From the NCBI RefSeq assembly GCF_026213295.1, contig NC_079418.1:9212752-9276751 (forward strand): 64,000 bases of DNA, written 5' to 3'. Made by a program: the position numbers and the translations under genes. Under the pieces are notes generated by a model. The model ran no database searches. It was not told the origin of the DNA and saw only the letters and a program-made list of their open reading frames with translations. This DNA is from Gadus chalcogrammus. Its lineage: Eukaryota; Chordata; Actinopteri; Gadiformes; Gadidae. Shown one piece after another: positions 24,232-34,137 of this stretch (the stretch's first letter is position 1; each line of letters starts with the position of its first letter).

Positions 24232-24409
24232 GTTCTATTTCATGTAGGCTACGCCGTCTAGGCTTCGCCTTATGGGCTTGTCCCCATAAGGCTGAAAATT
24301 CAAACTATGCACCTATCAGCGTGGGCACCGCCCACATTTCCCACGGTATCGTGTATATAGCACGGTGCATACCGTCGCTCATCCTCCCTTTTCTTTCAGC
24401 ACTTGTGCT
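24232..24409 (+). repeat. DIRS left inverted terminal repeat with promoter-like TATA
   Basis: It begins GTTCTATTTCATGTAGGC and is matched in reverse by the right end from TCAGCA-type sequence outward. A TATATA box at 24354-24359 sits about 80 bp before the gag start, so this end probably drives transcription. Confidence 0.85.
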
Positions 24410-24436
24410 TGTCAGCGGATTAGAGAACAACCTAAG

Positions 24437-27400
24437 ATGTCTTCAACGGAACAACGGATCTCCCAAGCCGGTGGCAGCGGCCCGGGAGAGGCCCCGGACA
24501 AACGGCCCTTTTCAGGGCCACCCAAGAGCGCTCCTGGGGCTAAGTCCTTCACAGGACTCCTTTGCGCCTCCTGTCCCGCCTCCCTGGCACCGGGTGACGG
24601 GCACGTGGCGTGTTTTCGGTGCCTCGGCGCCGACCACGCCGCGGCTGCTATGGCGCCCTCCGTCACATGTGTCTCATGCCGGGAGCTGCCTGAAGAAGGT
24701 ATCCTCTCCAGGCACCTCTACTTCTCCCCGGCGGTGGACCTGGCTGACGCCATTGACCTGTTCAGGGCCAGCCCGGACTACCACGATGGCGTCACCAACG
24801 CCGGCGACGACGCTGTCTCGATGGACGACGTCTTCGACGACTCGGCGTCCGGAGTTTCCCACTCCCGGGTTTCAACCGTCACCGCCGTGGAACAAGAGAG
24901 ACCGCACCGGATGGCCGATCTCTTTGGGGAGATCATGGCTGAGGCGGCGGCCATCAAAGGGATTCCTATGCCGGCCCCGCCTCTCGCCCCCATATCGGAT
25001 GATATGCAGGGCGAGTGCTTTCGCACCCCATCGTCTTCCCGAAGGGTTACCCAGTGCCCTTTGTTCCCGCCTGTGCAGCACTTTTTTAGTGCTGCCGGTG
25101 GGGACCCTTCTACACTGAAGGCCCCGGTGAAGTCCTACACGGACTTCACCAACGTGGAAGGGTGGGCCGACACTCAGGCGAGGGGGATCCCTCGCCTGGA
25201 GCCTCCCCTGGCAGCGCTTCTCTGTCCGGGCGCCGGATGGCGCCCTAACGAAAAGCCGCTGCCCCCCGACCGCCTCCAAAAGCAGATTGTCGGCCTAACG
25301 GACAGGGTGTTCGTTTGTGCCTCTCAATCTGCGGCGGCGGTCAATAACATCGCCATGCTCTCCTCCGCCATGGTCTCCTTGTCGGCTGACCGGGAGGCCT
25401 ACGGCCCGGAGGAAGCCGCAAGATGGCTGGCGGTTTCCCGCTTCTCCAGCGCCATCCTCCAGCTATGCCAGCCGATAGCCGTTTCGGCCGGCCGGCATAT
25501 GGCATGGGCAACTATGATTCAGCGAATCATATGGCTCTCCCACACCGCGGTGCCGGAACGGGAGCGGACCAGCCTGGTCCAGGGTCCACTAGCGCCGGAT
25601 GGCCTATTTGGTCCCCGGTTTTCAGAGGTTCTGGCGCACCAGCAGTCTGTCCGTGAGAATCGTTCCCGGTTCGGGGCGATTCTCACGGGCTCTTCCTCCG
25701 GGAGGAAGCGGGGTCCAGGCCGGGCCCAGCGTTCCAGGGGACCGCCTCTGACTCCAGCCCCGGTGCCGCAGCAGCAGCAGCAGCCGCGGCCGCCGCCACC
25801 GCGGACGGGTGGAGCAGCGCCACGGACCGGGAAGTTCCGGAAGCTGGCTCCGACTTTTTCCTTCCCCAATAAAGAAAAAAATAAAGACCGTTCGACTGAA
25901 CGGCAGTACATGGTACCCAAAGAGCGATATTCCTTAGGCCACCTGCGTCCTACGCTTGTGGCGCGTCCCTCCATGTTGCCTCTTTCCCCCCCTCAGCCCG
26001 GTGGCTGTAGGGTGGCGGTCGGACGGCGTGTTCACATGGCCTCTGGTTCACCTGCTTCTAAGAAGCGGCGATCCTTGGAGCCTCGTGGACGGATCAGAGA
26101 CTCGTTGCACGAGCCCGTGGATGCGGCCGCTTGTACCGATCCCCTGGTTCCCCACATTAAAGGTGAGGAGACAGGTCCGCGCGCTGTGACTACAGCCTGC
26201 GGACAGCGCATGCGCATAGGTGCGGCGGCCGGACGGCTCGCTCCCTGTTCAGCGGTCACGAGTGCAACATCTAGACAGCTCGTTGTTTTTACAGCGGCTG
26301 GTTCTGGTACGTCTCCTACGCTCGCTGAGCCTCCTCCCTTTCGTGGGAAGCCCCCCTTGGTTCACACGCAGTGTGGAGGCGGTAGGGGCAGAGGAATACG
26401 GGTTATACCTGGACGGTCTTCCTCAGCTGTCGGCTCGCCCTCTCTCCAACCGCTATGCGTGTTGGCAAGAGCGGTGCGTTCTGCCATCGTGGTTGGACAC
26501 CACGTTGAGATGGGGCCATCCCATACAGTTCAAGCGTCGTCCCCCACCCTTTATGGGGTTGGTGGAGACCACGCTACGGGACCCGGCTGCGAGCACGGCT
26601 CTGGCAGCAGAGGTGGCACGTCTCTTGGTAAAGGGAGCCATCACTGTCGTTCCCCCCCACGAGTCTCACCTAGGTTTTTATTCCCGCTACTTCCTGGTTT
26701 CCAAGAAGTCAGGGGAAATGAGACCTATTCTGGATCTTCGCGTGTTCAACAGATTCGTTGCCACGAGGAAGTTCAGAATGCTCACGGTCGGAGCATTGTT
26801 CCGGTGTGTGAGAGAGGGCGATTGGTTCACATCCCTGGATCTCAAGGATGCTTACTTCCACGTCCCTGTTCGGCAGGCGCACAGGAAGTTTCTCCGCTTT
26901 GCCTTTATGGGGATGGCGTACGAGTACCAGTGTCTGCCGTTCGGCTATTCCCTGGCTCCGCGCACCTTCTCGAAGTGTGTGGAGACGGCGTTGGAACCAC
27001 TCAGGCGTCAGGGAAAGAGGATTCTCTTCTACCTAGACGATCTGCTTATTCTGAGCAACTCAGAAGAGACCGCGAGAAGGGACACCATGCTGGTGATAAA
27101 CCATCTCTCCTTCCTGGGTTTTGCCATCAACTGGGAGAAAAGCTCCCCGCTCCCCAGCCGGCAGACAGTCTACTTGGGGCTTTGCCTAGACTCAGCCACC
27201 ATGACTGCGATGCTTTCGCCTCCTCGGCGAGACGCCATCCTGTCGGCGCTCTCCCGTTTTCACGTTCGCAGAAACGTGAACGCACTGTCCACCATGCGCC
27301 TGTTGGGGCTGATGGCAGCTGCCCACCCCGTGGTCCCCCTGGGTCTGCTTTTTATGCGCAGACTCCAGCGGTGGTTTGCTCGCCAACGGTTGGACCCCAG

Positions 27401-29362
27401 GCGACACAAACTCAGGGTGCTCCTCGTCCCCCGTTCGGTGTCGCCAGACCTGGAATATTGGAAAGGACCCTCCGCCCTTCTCAAGGGTGTTCCCCTGGGC
27501 AGGGTGGCGTCCTACGTAGTGGTCTTCACGGACGCCTCGTTGACGGGTTGGGGAGGAACGTGCCTCTCTCACTCGGTCGGAGACGAGTGGCGCACGCCCC
27601 CTACAGCACACATAAATGTGTTGGAACTCGACGCAGTGAGGAAAGTGCTGTTGCATTTCTTTCACCTGGTGCGCGGCCGCCACGTTCTGATCAGGACAGA
27701 CAGCGTGTCGGCGGCGGCGTACATCAACAGACAGGGGGGAGTCCGCTCCCCTGCTCTCCACCGAAAGGCGGTCGAGCTCTGGCTTTGGGCTCATCAGTAT
27801 CTCCGCAGTCTGAGAGCCCTGCATATCGCGGGCGCCCAGAACTTTGGGGCGGACCTCATGTCTCGAGGCGGTCCCCGCCGAGACGAGTGGCGGTTACATC
27901 CCGACATTGTCAGATTGATCTGGCAGAGGTTCGGGACAGCGCAGGTGGACCTCTTCGCGTCCCGGGAGAACACGCACTGCAGGTGGTGGTTCTCCCTCAG
28001 CCCTCGGGATCTTCCCCCGTTGGGGGTAGATGCGTTGGCACACACACCTTGGCCGCGGGCTCTCTTGTATGCGTTTCCCCCGCTCCAGCTGATCCTTCCT
28101 CTTCTGGAACGGGTCAGACAGGAGAGACTGTCCCTGATATTAGTGGCCCCGGAGAACCGTTCAGCTCTGTGGTTTCCAGAGCTGGCCGCGCTCTCGCGGT
28201 CGGCGCCTTGGCCAGTACCATTCAGGCCGGATGCGCTTTCACAGGCCCACGGGACGGTGCACCACCAGCCCGATGTCTCGGGACGGCTGTTGGTTTGGCT
28301 CCTGAGAGGTTGATCCTGCAGGGCAAAGGTTTGCCTGAGACGGTTATCAACACTATTCAGAGTGCTCGTGCGCCTTCTACTTCTTCCCTCTATGCGGCGA
28401 AGTGGTGCGCCTTCTCTAATTGGTGTGAGACGAACCACGCTGTCCCATCTCAATGCGAGGTGGGAAGCGTGCTTTCGTTTCTGCAAAACTTATTGGAAAA
28501 AGGTTTGGCTTTCTCCACTATCAAGGTCTATGCGGCAGCCGTTTCGGCTGGCCATGCAGGCTGTGATGGTGGACCGATCTTCAGCCATCCACTGGTCAAG
28601 AGATTCTTGCGTGGGGCTAGACGGGTTAGGCCTGTTTCACGCGTGCTTACACCACGCTGGGATCTCCCCACCGTGTTGCGCGGATTGTCCAGGGATCCTT
28701 TCGAGCCTCTCTCCCAGGCCCCTTTGGATGCCCTGTCATTTAAGACGGCGCTCTTGTTGGCCTTGGTTTCTGCCAAGCGGGCCGGTGAGCTAACCGCTCT
28801 GTCTGTCAGCCCGAGTTGCTTGTTGCTAAACGAGGACAGCTCCTTCGCGTTGCTCAGACCTAATCCTGCGTTCCTCCCGAAGAACATTAATAGTTCTTTT
28901 CGGTCGAGGGATATTGTGCTTAAGGCTTTTCACCCCCCGCCTCATTCTAGTGAGGCGGAGGCTGAGTTGCATCTCCTGTGCCCGGTTCGGGCGTTGGCTA
29001 TGTACGTGAATCGCTCGGCAGCGTTCCGCTCCACACAACAGTTGTTTGTGTGTTATAGCGACGCTAGCAGGGGCCGCGCTCTCTCTAAGCAGCGGTTTTC
29101 TCGCTGGGTATGTGAGGGTGTTTGCCTAGCCTACTCTCGGCAGGGCTTGGCGCCACCGTTGGGCGTTAAAGCTCACTCCACACGGAGCGTGGCCGCTTCA
29201 ACGGCTCTACTCAAGGGCGTTTCGGTGGAAGACATCTGCGCGGCTGCGTCTTGGTCTTCCCTCGGCCTCTTTGTCCGTTTTTACATGTTAGACATGTCCA
29301 GGGGCTCACTCGGCAACTCTGTGCTAGAGTCCGGGACCCCTTTTTACGGCTTAAGAATATAG
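24437..29362 (+). CDS. DIRS frame 1: gag-like protein and tyrosine recombinase in one open frame
   Basis: One frame runs unbroken from an ATG at 24437 (MSSTEQRISQAGG) to a stop at 29362, about 1641 codons. The first ~560 residues look gag-like: a Cys-rich start (LLCASCPASL, CVSCREL), a Pro/Gln-rich and basic stretch, no enzyme motif. The last ~350 residues are a tyrosine recombinase with catalytic Arg in SAKRAGELTALS (about residue 1448), His-x-x-Arg in AHSTRS (about 1580-1583) and nucleophilic Tyr in FVRFYMLDM (about 1616). The middle overlaps the RT frame and is probably not translated as such. Recombinase is more likely made from its own start, or by splicing or reinitiation. An upstream in-frame ATG at 24365 lies within the terminal repeat. 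Confidence 0.85.
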   Translation: MSSTEQRISQAGGSGPGEAPDKRPFSGPPKSAPGAKSFTGLLCASCPASLAPGDGHVACFRCLGADHAAAAMAPSVTCVSCRELPEEGILSRHLYFSPAVDLADAIDLFRASPDYHDGVTNAGDDAVSMDDVFDDSASGVSHSRVSTVTAVEQERPHRMADLFGEIMAEAAAIKGIPMPAPPLAPISDDMQGECFRTPSSSRRVTQCPLFPPVQHFFSAAGGDPSTLKAPVKSYTDFTNVEGWADTQARGIPRLEPPLAALLCPGAGWRPNEKPLPPDRLQKQIVGLTDRVFVCASQSAAAVNNIAMLSSAMVSLSADREAYGPEEAARWLAVSRFSSAILQLCQPIAVSAGRHMAWATMIQRIIWLSHTAVPERERTSLVQGPLAPDGLFGPRFSEVLAHQQSVRENRSRFGAILTGSSSGRKRGPGRAQRSRGPPLTPAPVPQQQQQPRPPPPRTGGAAPRTGKFRKLAPTFSFPNKEKNKDRSTERQYMVPKERYSLGHLRPTLVARPSMLPLSPPQPGGCRVAVGRRVHMASGSPASKKRRSLEPRGRIRDSLHEPVDAAACTDPLVPHIKGEETGPRAVTTACGQRMRIGAAAGRLAPCSAVTSATSRQLVVFTAAGSGTSPTLAEPPPFRGKPPLVHTQCGGGRGRGIRVIPGRSSSAVGSPSLQPLCVLARAVRSAIVVGHHVEMGPSHTVQASSPTLYGVGGDHATGPGCEHGSGSRGGTSLGKGSHHCRSPPRVSPRFLFPLLPGFQEVRGNETYSGSSRVQQIRCHEEVQNAHGRSIVPVCERGRLVHIPGSQGCLLPRPCSAGAQEVSPLCLYGDGVRVPVSAVRLFPGSAHLLEVCGDGVGTTQASGKEDSLLPRRSAYSEQLRRDREKGHHAGDKPSLLPGFCHQLGEKLPAPQPADSLLGALPRLSHHDCDAFASSARRHPVGALPFSRSQKRERTVHHAPVGADGSCPPRGPPGSAFYAQTPAVVCSPTVGPQATQTQGAPRPPFGVARPGILERTLRPSQGCSPGQGGVLRSGLHGRLVDGLGRNVPLSLGRRRVAHAPYSTHKCVGTRRSEESAVAFLSPGARPPRSDQDRQRVGGGVHQQTGGSPLPCSPPKGGRALALGSSVSPQSESPAYRGRPELWGGPHVSRRSPPRRVAVTSRHCQIDLAEVRDSAGGPLRVPGEHALQVVVLPQPSGSSPVGGRCVGTHTLAAGSLVCVSPAPADPSSSGTGQTGETVPDISGPGEPFSSVVSRAGRALAVGALASTIQAGCAFTGPRDGAPPARCLGTAVGLAPERLILQGKGLPETVINTIQSARAPSTSSLYAAKWCAFSNWCETNHAVPSQCEVGSVLSFLQNLLEKGLAFSTIKVYAAAVSAGHAGCDGGPIFSHPLVKRFLRGARRVRPVSRVLTPRWDLPTVLRGLSRDPFEPLSQAPLDALSFKTALLLALVSAKRAGELTALSVSPSCLLLNEDSSFALLRPNPAFLPKNINSSFRSRDIVLKAFHPPPHSSEAEAELHLLCPVRALAMYVNRSAAFRSTQQLFVCYSDASRGRALSKQRFSRWVCEGVCLAYSRQGLAPPLGVKAHSTRSVAASTALLKGVSVEDICAAASWSSLGLFVRFYMLDMSRGSLGNSVLESGTPFYGLRI
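26220..28313 (+). CDS. DIRS reverse transcriptase-RNase H with methyltransferase-like C-terminus
   Basis: 697 codons in the +1 frame relative to the gag/recombinase frame. The RT core shows ILDLRVFNRF, FTSLDLKDAYFHVPV, LPFGYSLAPRTFSK and the catalytic FYLDDLLIL. RNase H follows, with acidic residues in VVFTDASLTGWGG, INVLELDAV and LIRTDSVSAAAYI and the closing HIAGAQNFGADLMSR. The last ~130 residues (VDLFASRENT, YAFPPLQLI, LVAPENRSALWFPEL) match the Dam-like methyltransferase region that DIRS elements carry after RNase H. Integrase and protease are absent, as expected for DIRS. The ATG at 26220 is the first in this frame; the true start, possibly by frameshift from gag, is uncertain. No internal stop is present. 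Confidence 0.92.
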   Translation: MRRPDGSLPVQRSRVQHLDSSLFLQRLVLVRLLRSLSLLPFVGSPPWFTRSVEAVGAEEYGLYLDGLPQLSARPLSNRYACWQERCVLPSWLDTTLRWGHPIQFKRRPPPFMGLVETTLRDPAASTALAAEVARLLVKGAITVVPPHESHLGFYSRYFLVSKKSGEMRPILDLRVFNRFVATRKFRMLTVGALFRCVREGDWFTSLDLKDAYFHVPVRQAHRKFLRFAFMGMAYEYQCLPFGYSLAPRTFSKCVETALEPLRRQGKRILFYLDDLLILSNSEETARRDTMLVINHLSFLGFAINWEKSSPLPSRQTVYLGLCLDSATMTAMLSPPRRDAILSALSRFHVRRNVNALSTMRLLGLMAAAHPVVPLGLLFMRRLQRWFARQRLDPRRHKLRVLLVPRSVSPDLEYWKGPSALLKGVPLGRVASYVVVFTDASLTGWGGTCLSHSVGDEWRTPPTAHINVLELDAVRKVLLHFFHLVRGRHVLIRTDSVSAAAYINRQGGVRSPALHRKAVELWLWAHQYLRSLRALHIAGAQNFGADLMSRGGPRRDEWRLHPDIVRLIWQRFGTAQVDLFASRENTHCRWWFSLSPRDLPPLGVDALAHTPWPRALLYAFPPLQLILPLLERVRQERLSLILVAPENRSALWFPELAALSRSAPWPVPFRPDALSQAHGTVHHQPDVSGRLLVWLLRG

Positions 29363-29880
29363 ACATGTTCTTTAAAGCGGCGTGGTTGGATTTCCTCTCG
29401 CCGGCTGGCGAGTTGGTCTTGATTACCAGTCTCTTACTCTCCCACCTTTTTTCAAATGAAAAACAGGCTAGGGGGTTTTCTATTGGCTCGCCAATTGTCT
29501 GGTGGTTTTGTTTACCAGTGAGGCACTCCCGCCGTTTTCTTCAAATAAGAAACGGCCGAGAGAGTCCCATTATTGGAGAGCCGAATTCCGTAGCTCCGCC
29601 CCCGGTGGTAGCGGACCTAATGGAAACCGTGTTGCTCTGGTTTTCTTTTCCTTTTCATGGGTTCCATGAAGCACGGAATAGAGCCGGAGTCTTTACAGAC
29701 TCACTTTTTTCTCCCTTGATCATTGCGTTGCTTGATCTAGGAGGAATTAGTTTTTATAAAGCTGTTGTGTTTTACACTTCCTTGGCTTTTTGAGTCTTAA
29801 TGTGTTCTGGTGACTTAGGTCGTTTTGACTGGGGTCCAGCAGGAGTACATTGATCGGGCTCCGCTCGCAGCTTCACCTTA
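29363..29880 (+). other. DIRS 3' non-coding region
   Basis: Between the recombinase stop and the internal complementary region lie about 500 bp containing short inverted and direct repeats (CGGCTGGCGAG, TCTATTGGCTCGCC). A frame through it shows no motif. Confidence 0.5.
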
Positions 29881-29979
29881 GCCCATAAGGCGAAGCCTAG
29901 ACGGCGTAGCCTACATGAAATAGAACGATAGTTATGTTATTATAACTCTAGTTCTATGATTGTAGGCGTAGCCGTCTAG
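29881..29979 (+). repeat. DIRS internal complementary region (circular-junction copy)
   Basis: 29881-29926 is the reverse complement of the left end (24232 to about 24277). 29927-29979 is an exact reverse complement of 30162-30214, the right end. The junction is a single AAC at 29924-29926, corresponding to the GTT at both termini. In the DIRS model this segment aligns the ends during formation of circular DNA. Confidence 0.93.
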
Positions 29980-30000
29980 TTTCCCACCTGCTGTACCCTC

Positions 30001-30217
30001 CAAATGCTGAAAGAAAAGCGTGGAGGATGAGCGACGGTATACACCGCCTTATATAGACACGATACCGTGGGAAATGTGGGCGGTGCCCACGCTGATAGGT
30101 GCATAGTTTGAATTTTCAGCGCGCGCAGGCGCGCGCACGGGACAAGCCCATAAGGCGAAGCCTAGACGGCTACGCCTACAATCATAGAACTAGAGTTATA
30201 ATAACATAACTATCGTT
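30001..30217 (-). repeat. DIRS right inverted terminal repeat
   Basis: This is the reverse-oriented counterpart of the left repeat, extended at its outer end by AT-rich sequence (CATAGAACTAGAGTTATAAT). A GCGCGCAGGCGCGCG insert near 30121 is missing from the left copy. Confidence 0.88.
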
Positions 30218-30674
30218 CATGTACTTCAGCGAGTCAAAGCCAAAGTTCCTTTCCCCCAATTCCTTCTCAACCATGGCTCAGATAACCCCCACAACAGTCT
30301 CGTTGTGGAAATACAAGACACGTCAAAGAACCGACAAGAAACACTTGCGTTACAGTGTGTGTATTCACACACACAAACACACGCACACACACATGTGGCG
30401 CTCGCACGATCGAGTCTCATTGGCGGTTCAACGTCTCTGGGCCGGCCAGGCAGAGTAAGGGGATTAGCTGAGATTCCTGATGACGTCAAGAATACAGACA
30501 TTCCAAATCAGCGCACTTGAGCTTCCGTTTTTTCAAAGGCGAGCAGAACAGCTAGTGCTCGTTTTACACCAAACGCAAGTTTTAGCCATTGGGGGACCAT
30601 AGGCAGGCTAGGGGAACTCATATTTATGTTAGAAAACCTCATAAAGTGAGATTTTCATGTCATGGGACCATTAA

Positions 30675-32542
30675 CATGATGTGGGCGCATCTGTCTGCGT
30701 CACACAAATACCCGGGGCATTTACTGACGTAAATGATGTTTAGAAATGTTCAGCGTAGTGTCCGAATTCTTGTGTGTTCGTTCCCTCTTCCGTGCACTAT
30801 ATCATATATATATATAACACGATATAGGGAATAGTGAGTGAGAATAGGGAACGATTTCGAACACAGCTTATGACTGAGTAGGTAGGTGCAGTTCTGGTGC
30901 CTAACGCGATAAACGTCTTGGTGCTTAGTCATGGTAATACCTTGCTCCCTTCAGCACACAACAAGGTGACTCTTAACTTATTTTAATGTCCAATTAAAAA
31001 TCCTGCTTGACCCCTGTGTACACAATAGGGTTACGCTTGACTGATTTTGATATACATTTTAAAATCTTGCTTAAGCATTATGTAAACGATAAGGTGCAAC
31101 TTTGCTTATTTTAATATCTATATTTTTTGTAACGCCTTCATTACGTAGCCACCCTCGACACTGCATAGCCACCCTCCCCCTTCTGGCCACCATTGTATTG
31201 TACTATAGTACTTAACTGTAGAAACTGCAGTAGCTGCTATCATGGCTGTAACACGGGGAATTGGTTAGCATAGCGATTGTTGTACTTGCACTTGGTTCTA
31301 TGAACATCCTTTCTGTACCGACAGCAATATATTGATGCACTTCTTACGACAAATGTACTTATTGTAAGTCGCTTTGGATAAAAGCGTCTGCTAAATGCCC
31401 TAAATGTAAAAAAATGTAAATGTAAACGTTCACAATAAGCTTAGCTTTTATATATAAACGCCTGCTTTATGTAGGCTACACAATAAGGTGAAACGCAACT
31501 TTTTTTAATGTACATTTTTTATTTGTATAAAAATACAATTTTTAGCAGCTTCTCAACATTGGGCGATGTGCAAACGATTCAAACGTAATGTATGTAAGCA
31601 AATAATCTTTACACAGTGAAAGATTTCAGGGTTCTGACTGCATTCCTGAGGTAGTGGGCAACAATGTCCTAAAATATTTGTCTTTAATGTTTCCTCCTGG
31701 ATTTCATTGACGGATTGACACCAACTCCCTATTCATTTCTTCCAGTTAACCTAACAACCACTCTTTAAAAATATGATGTATGAATAATATTAGTTATTAA
31801 GTAATGCTCAGAGTTTATGGTGCGTTCACATCGCGCGAAATGATGGGGAAAACACAACGTCGGAAAGTTCTCCTGAACGACACCACATGACGCTGTTATG
31901 ATTCTACTTCCGTTCGGCAACTGGGGCCAGATTTTGATAACAGAGTTGTCCAGTTGGTGACGTATGGTTTACTAGTGACGTGCATGAACATGGCGGAACA
32001 TGAAAGTTTTACTCGTAAAAGAAAACCATCATATCACATACTTTACCATTGATTGACGTAACCGCCTGTTGGCATCAACTTTGCTCACTTGTAAACCAGC
32101 TCTAGATAAGGGCAAGGGTTGCCTTCCATACCATACAGTGCCAATACTGTATGTGCATCTCATAAATAAAAGCAAAAGGATAGTAGGTGATATGCATCAA
32201 GGAAATAAAGGCATGCAAACTTGAAACTGATCCTACCAAGTTCTGTTTAGTTCTGACTGGTTTTTATCGCATAGAAAAACCCTGCTGTGAAGAACTTTTA
32301 GATTCCCAACGCAGTGAACGGTCGCTGTCGGGAACACACAAGCGTCATCACTACCAAGACATCTCGTTATCCCCAGGATGATGAACGCACCTTTATTTCC
32401 ATGCAGAATGCAATGCACATAATCTGCAGGCCATGTGACTCTGGGGGGGGGAATCATGGTCATAGTTGCAACAATCCAAACCCAGATGTTTATTCATTAA
32501 CAATTTTCCTGTCTCTCTATCTTTTTATCTCTCTTTACTCAG
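30675..32542. other. Intergenic sequence with short repeats
   Basis: No gene is recognised. Diverged units of about 62 bp sharing CCTTGCTT, ACACAATAAGGTG and TTTTAATAT occur at 30940-31140 and 31430-31520, and once at 21475-21540 in bzw1. The widespread teleost repeat GTCGCTTTGGATAAAAGCGT lies at about 31367-31400. The rest is AT-rich and unremarkable. Confidence 0.5.
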
Positions 32543-32628
32543 AAGTATTTTCTCAGCCAATCATCAGTAAGGCCAATGCTCAGCTTCTCAAGACCCACTT
32601 CCTGCCTCTGATGGAAAAACTCAAAAAA
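32543..32628 (+). CDS. Isolated putative coding exon, gene not recognised
   Basis: An 86-nt open segment follows a strong pyrimidine tract and acceptor (TTTATCTCTCTTTACTCAG) and precedes a GTGAGC donor. Read after one base carried from a previous exon, it gives VFSQPIISKANAQLLKTHFL followed by PLMEKLKK, an amphipathic and plausibly helical segment. The composition is protein-like, with no simple repeat. I cannot name the family and found no convincing partner exon; a possible next exon after CACAG at 32833 is weak. It could be an exon of an unrecognised gene, a fragment left by rearrangement, or chance. Confidence 0.4.
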
Positions 32629-33282
32629 GTGAGCTTTTTTTTCATTTATCATACCATCATCTGAAAACATAGTTCTGAATCTGTCCCTTACAATAATGTC
32701 TGATAATTCTGTGGGTGTAATTGAATAAAATGCAGAAAATAGCAGTTTTTTAAAAGAAAATCCAATTAGTTGACATACAACTAATTGTTTCCAATGGATG
32801 AACCATTACATGAGTTCTCTCTCTGTGTCACAGATCATAGTGTGTATAGATGCTGCAGACAGACTGACCCCCGTCTGCGGGGGGGGGTTCAGGTGGTCTA
32901 CAAACTAGCCTTACGGAACAAAGCTAAAGTGTAATTCCTGCAAAAATTGAACACAGGGTCTTTTTCGGCATGAAGACCCATAAAATAAGCCCTCCAGACA
33001 CCTTTTTTCGTTGAAAATCGAGTATAGTGCTTGCCTGCGAATGCCCAGAGCAATGTAACAACACAAATGGCTTCCATGTTACTGGCCAGGGGCAGTGTGA
33101 ACATTTACAAATCGATATTTTTTTAACCACTAATACTGCTCAAATTACCACCAAACCTATGCAGTAGGTTTGGTGCAGCAGACTAGGGGCCCTACACATA
33201 AAATGAGGCACCAACAACTTAGTTAATATACCAGGAGTTTATTCAAATAAACTGTTTTCCAAGTCTGTGCCCTACCGGCAGT

Positions 33283-34137
<855 letters not shown>

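Larger units (their letters stand above)
24232..30217 (+). mobile_element. Full-length DIRS1-type tyrosine-recombinase retrotransposon
   Basis: The element of about 6.0 kb is bounded by GTT at 24232-24234 and 30215-30217. It has inverted terminal repeats (24232-24409 and about 30001-30217), a gag-like region, RT-RNase H with a methyltransferase-like tail, a tyrosine recombinase, and an internal complementary region at 29881-29979. The internal region is the reverse complement of the joined left and right ends with a single AAC, as the DIRS rolling-circle replication model requires. All main frames are open. The right terminal repeat extends about 40 bp beyond the left one, as in other DIRS elements. 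No target duplication is expected, because integration is by recombinase. Confidence 0.93.
23169..30674. mobile_element. TTAA-target (piggyBac-like) MITE split by the DIRS element
   Basis: The left terminus TTAAAGGTCCCATGACATG and right terminus CATGTCATGGGACCATTAA are inverted repeats with TTAA at both ends. Internal blocks on the two sides of the DIRS element (around 23830 and 30235, AAAGCCAAAGTTCCTT and GATAACCCCCA) are direct repeats, so the host already held an internal duplication or two copies. A truncated reverse copy lies at 54100-54559. Confidence 0.7.
22929..30875. mobile_element. Possible outermost MITE of a three-level nest
   Basis: The left end GCTGTGTTCGAAAT (22929 onward) is matched by its inverse ATTTCGAACACAGC ending near 30870. 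Both are the ends of a common teleost MITE, with TCGTTCCC and TATATAGTGCAC-like interior motifs near the right end. Everything between, nearly 8 kb, would then be later insertions. Target duplications are not clear. Confidence 0.45.

Noticed and set aside
24321..25118. 265-codon frame overlapping the DIRS gag
   Set aside because: Shadow frame of gag in GC-rich sequence; begins inside the terminal repeat and has no motif.
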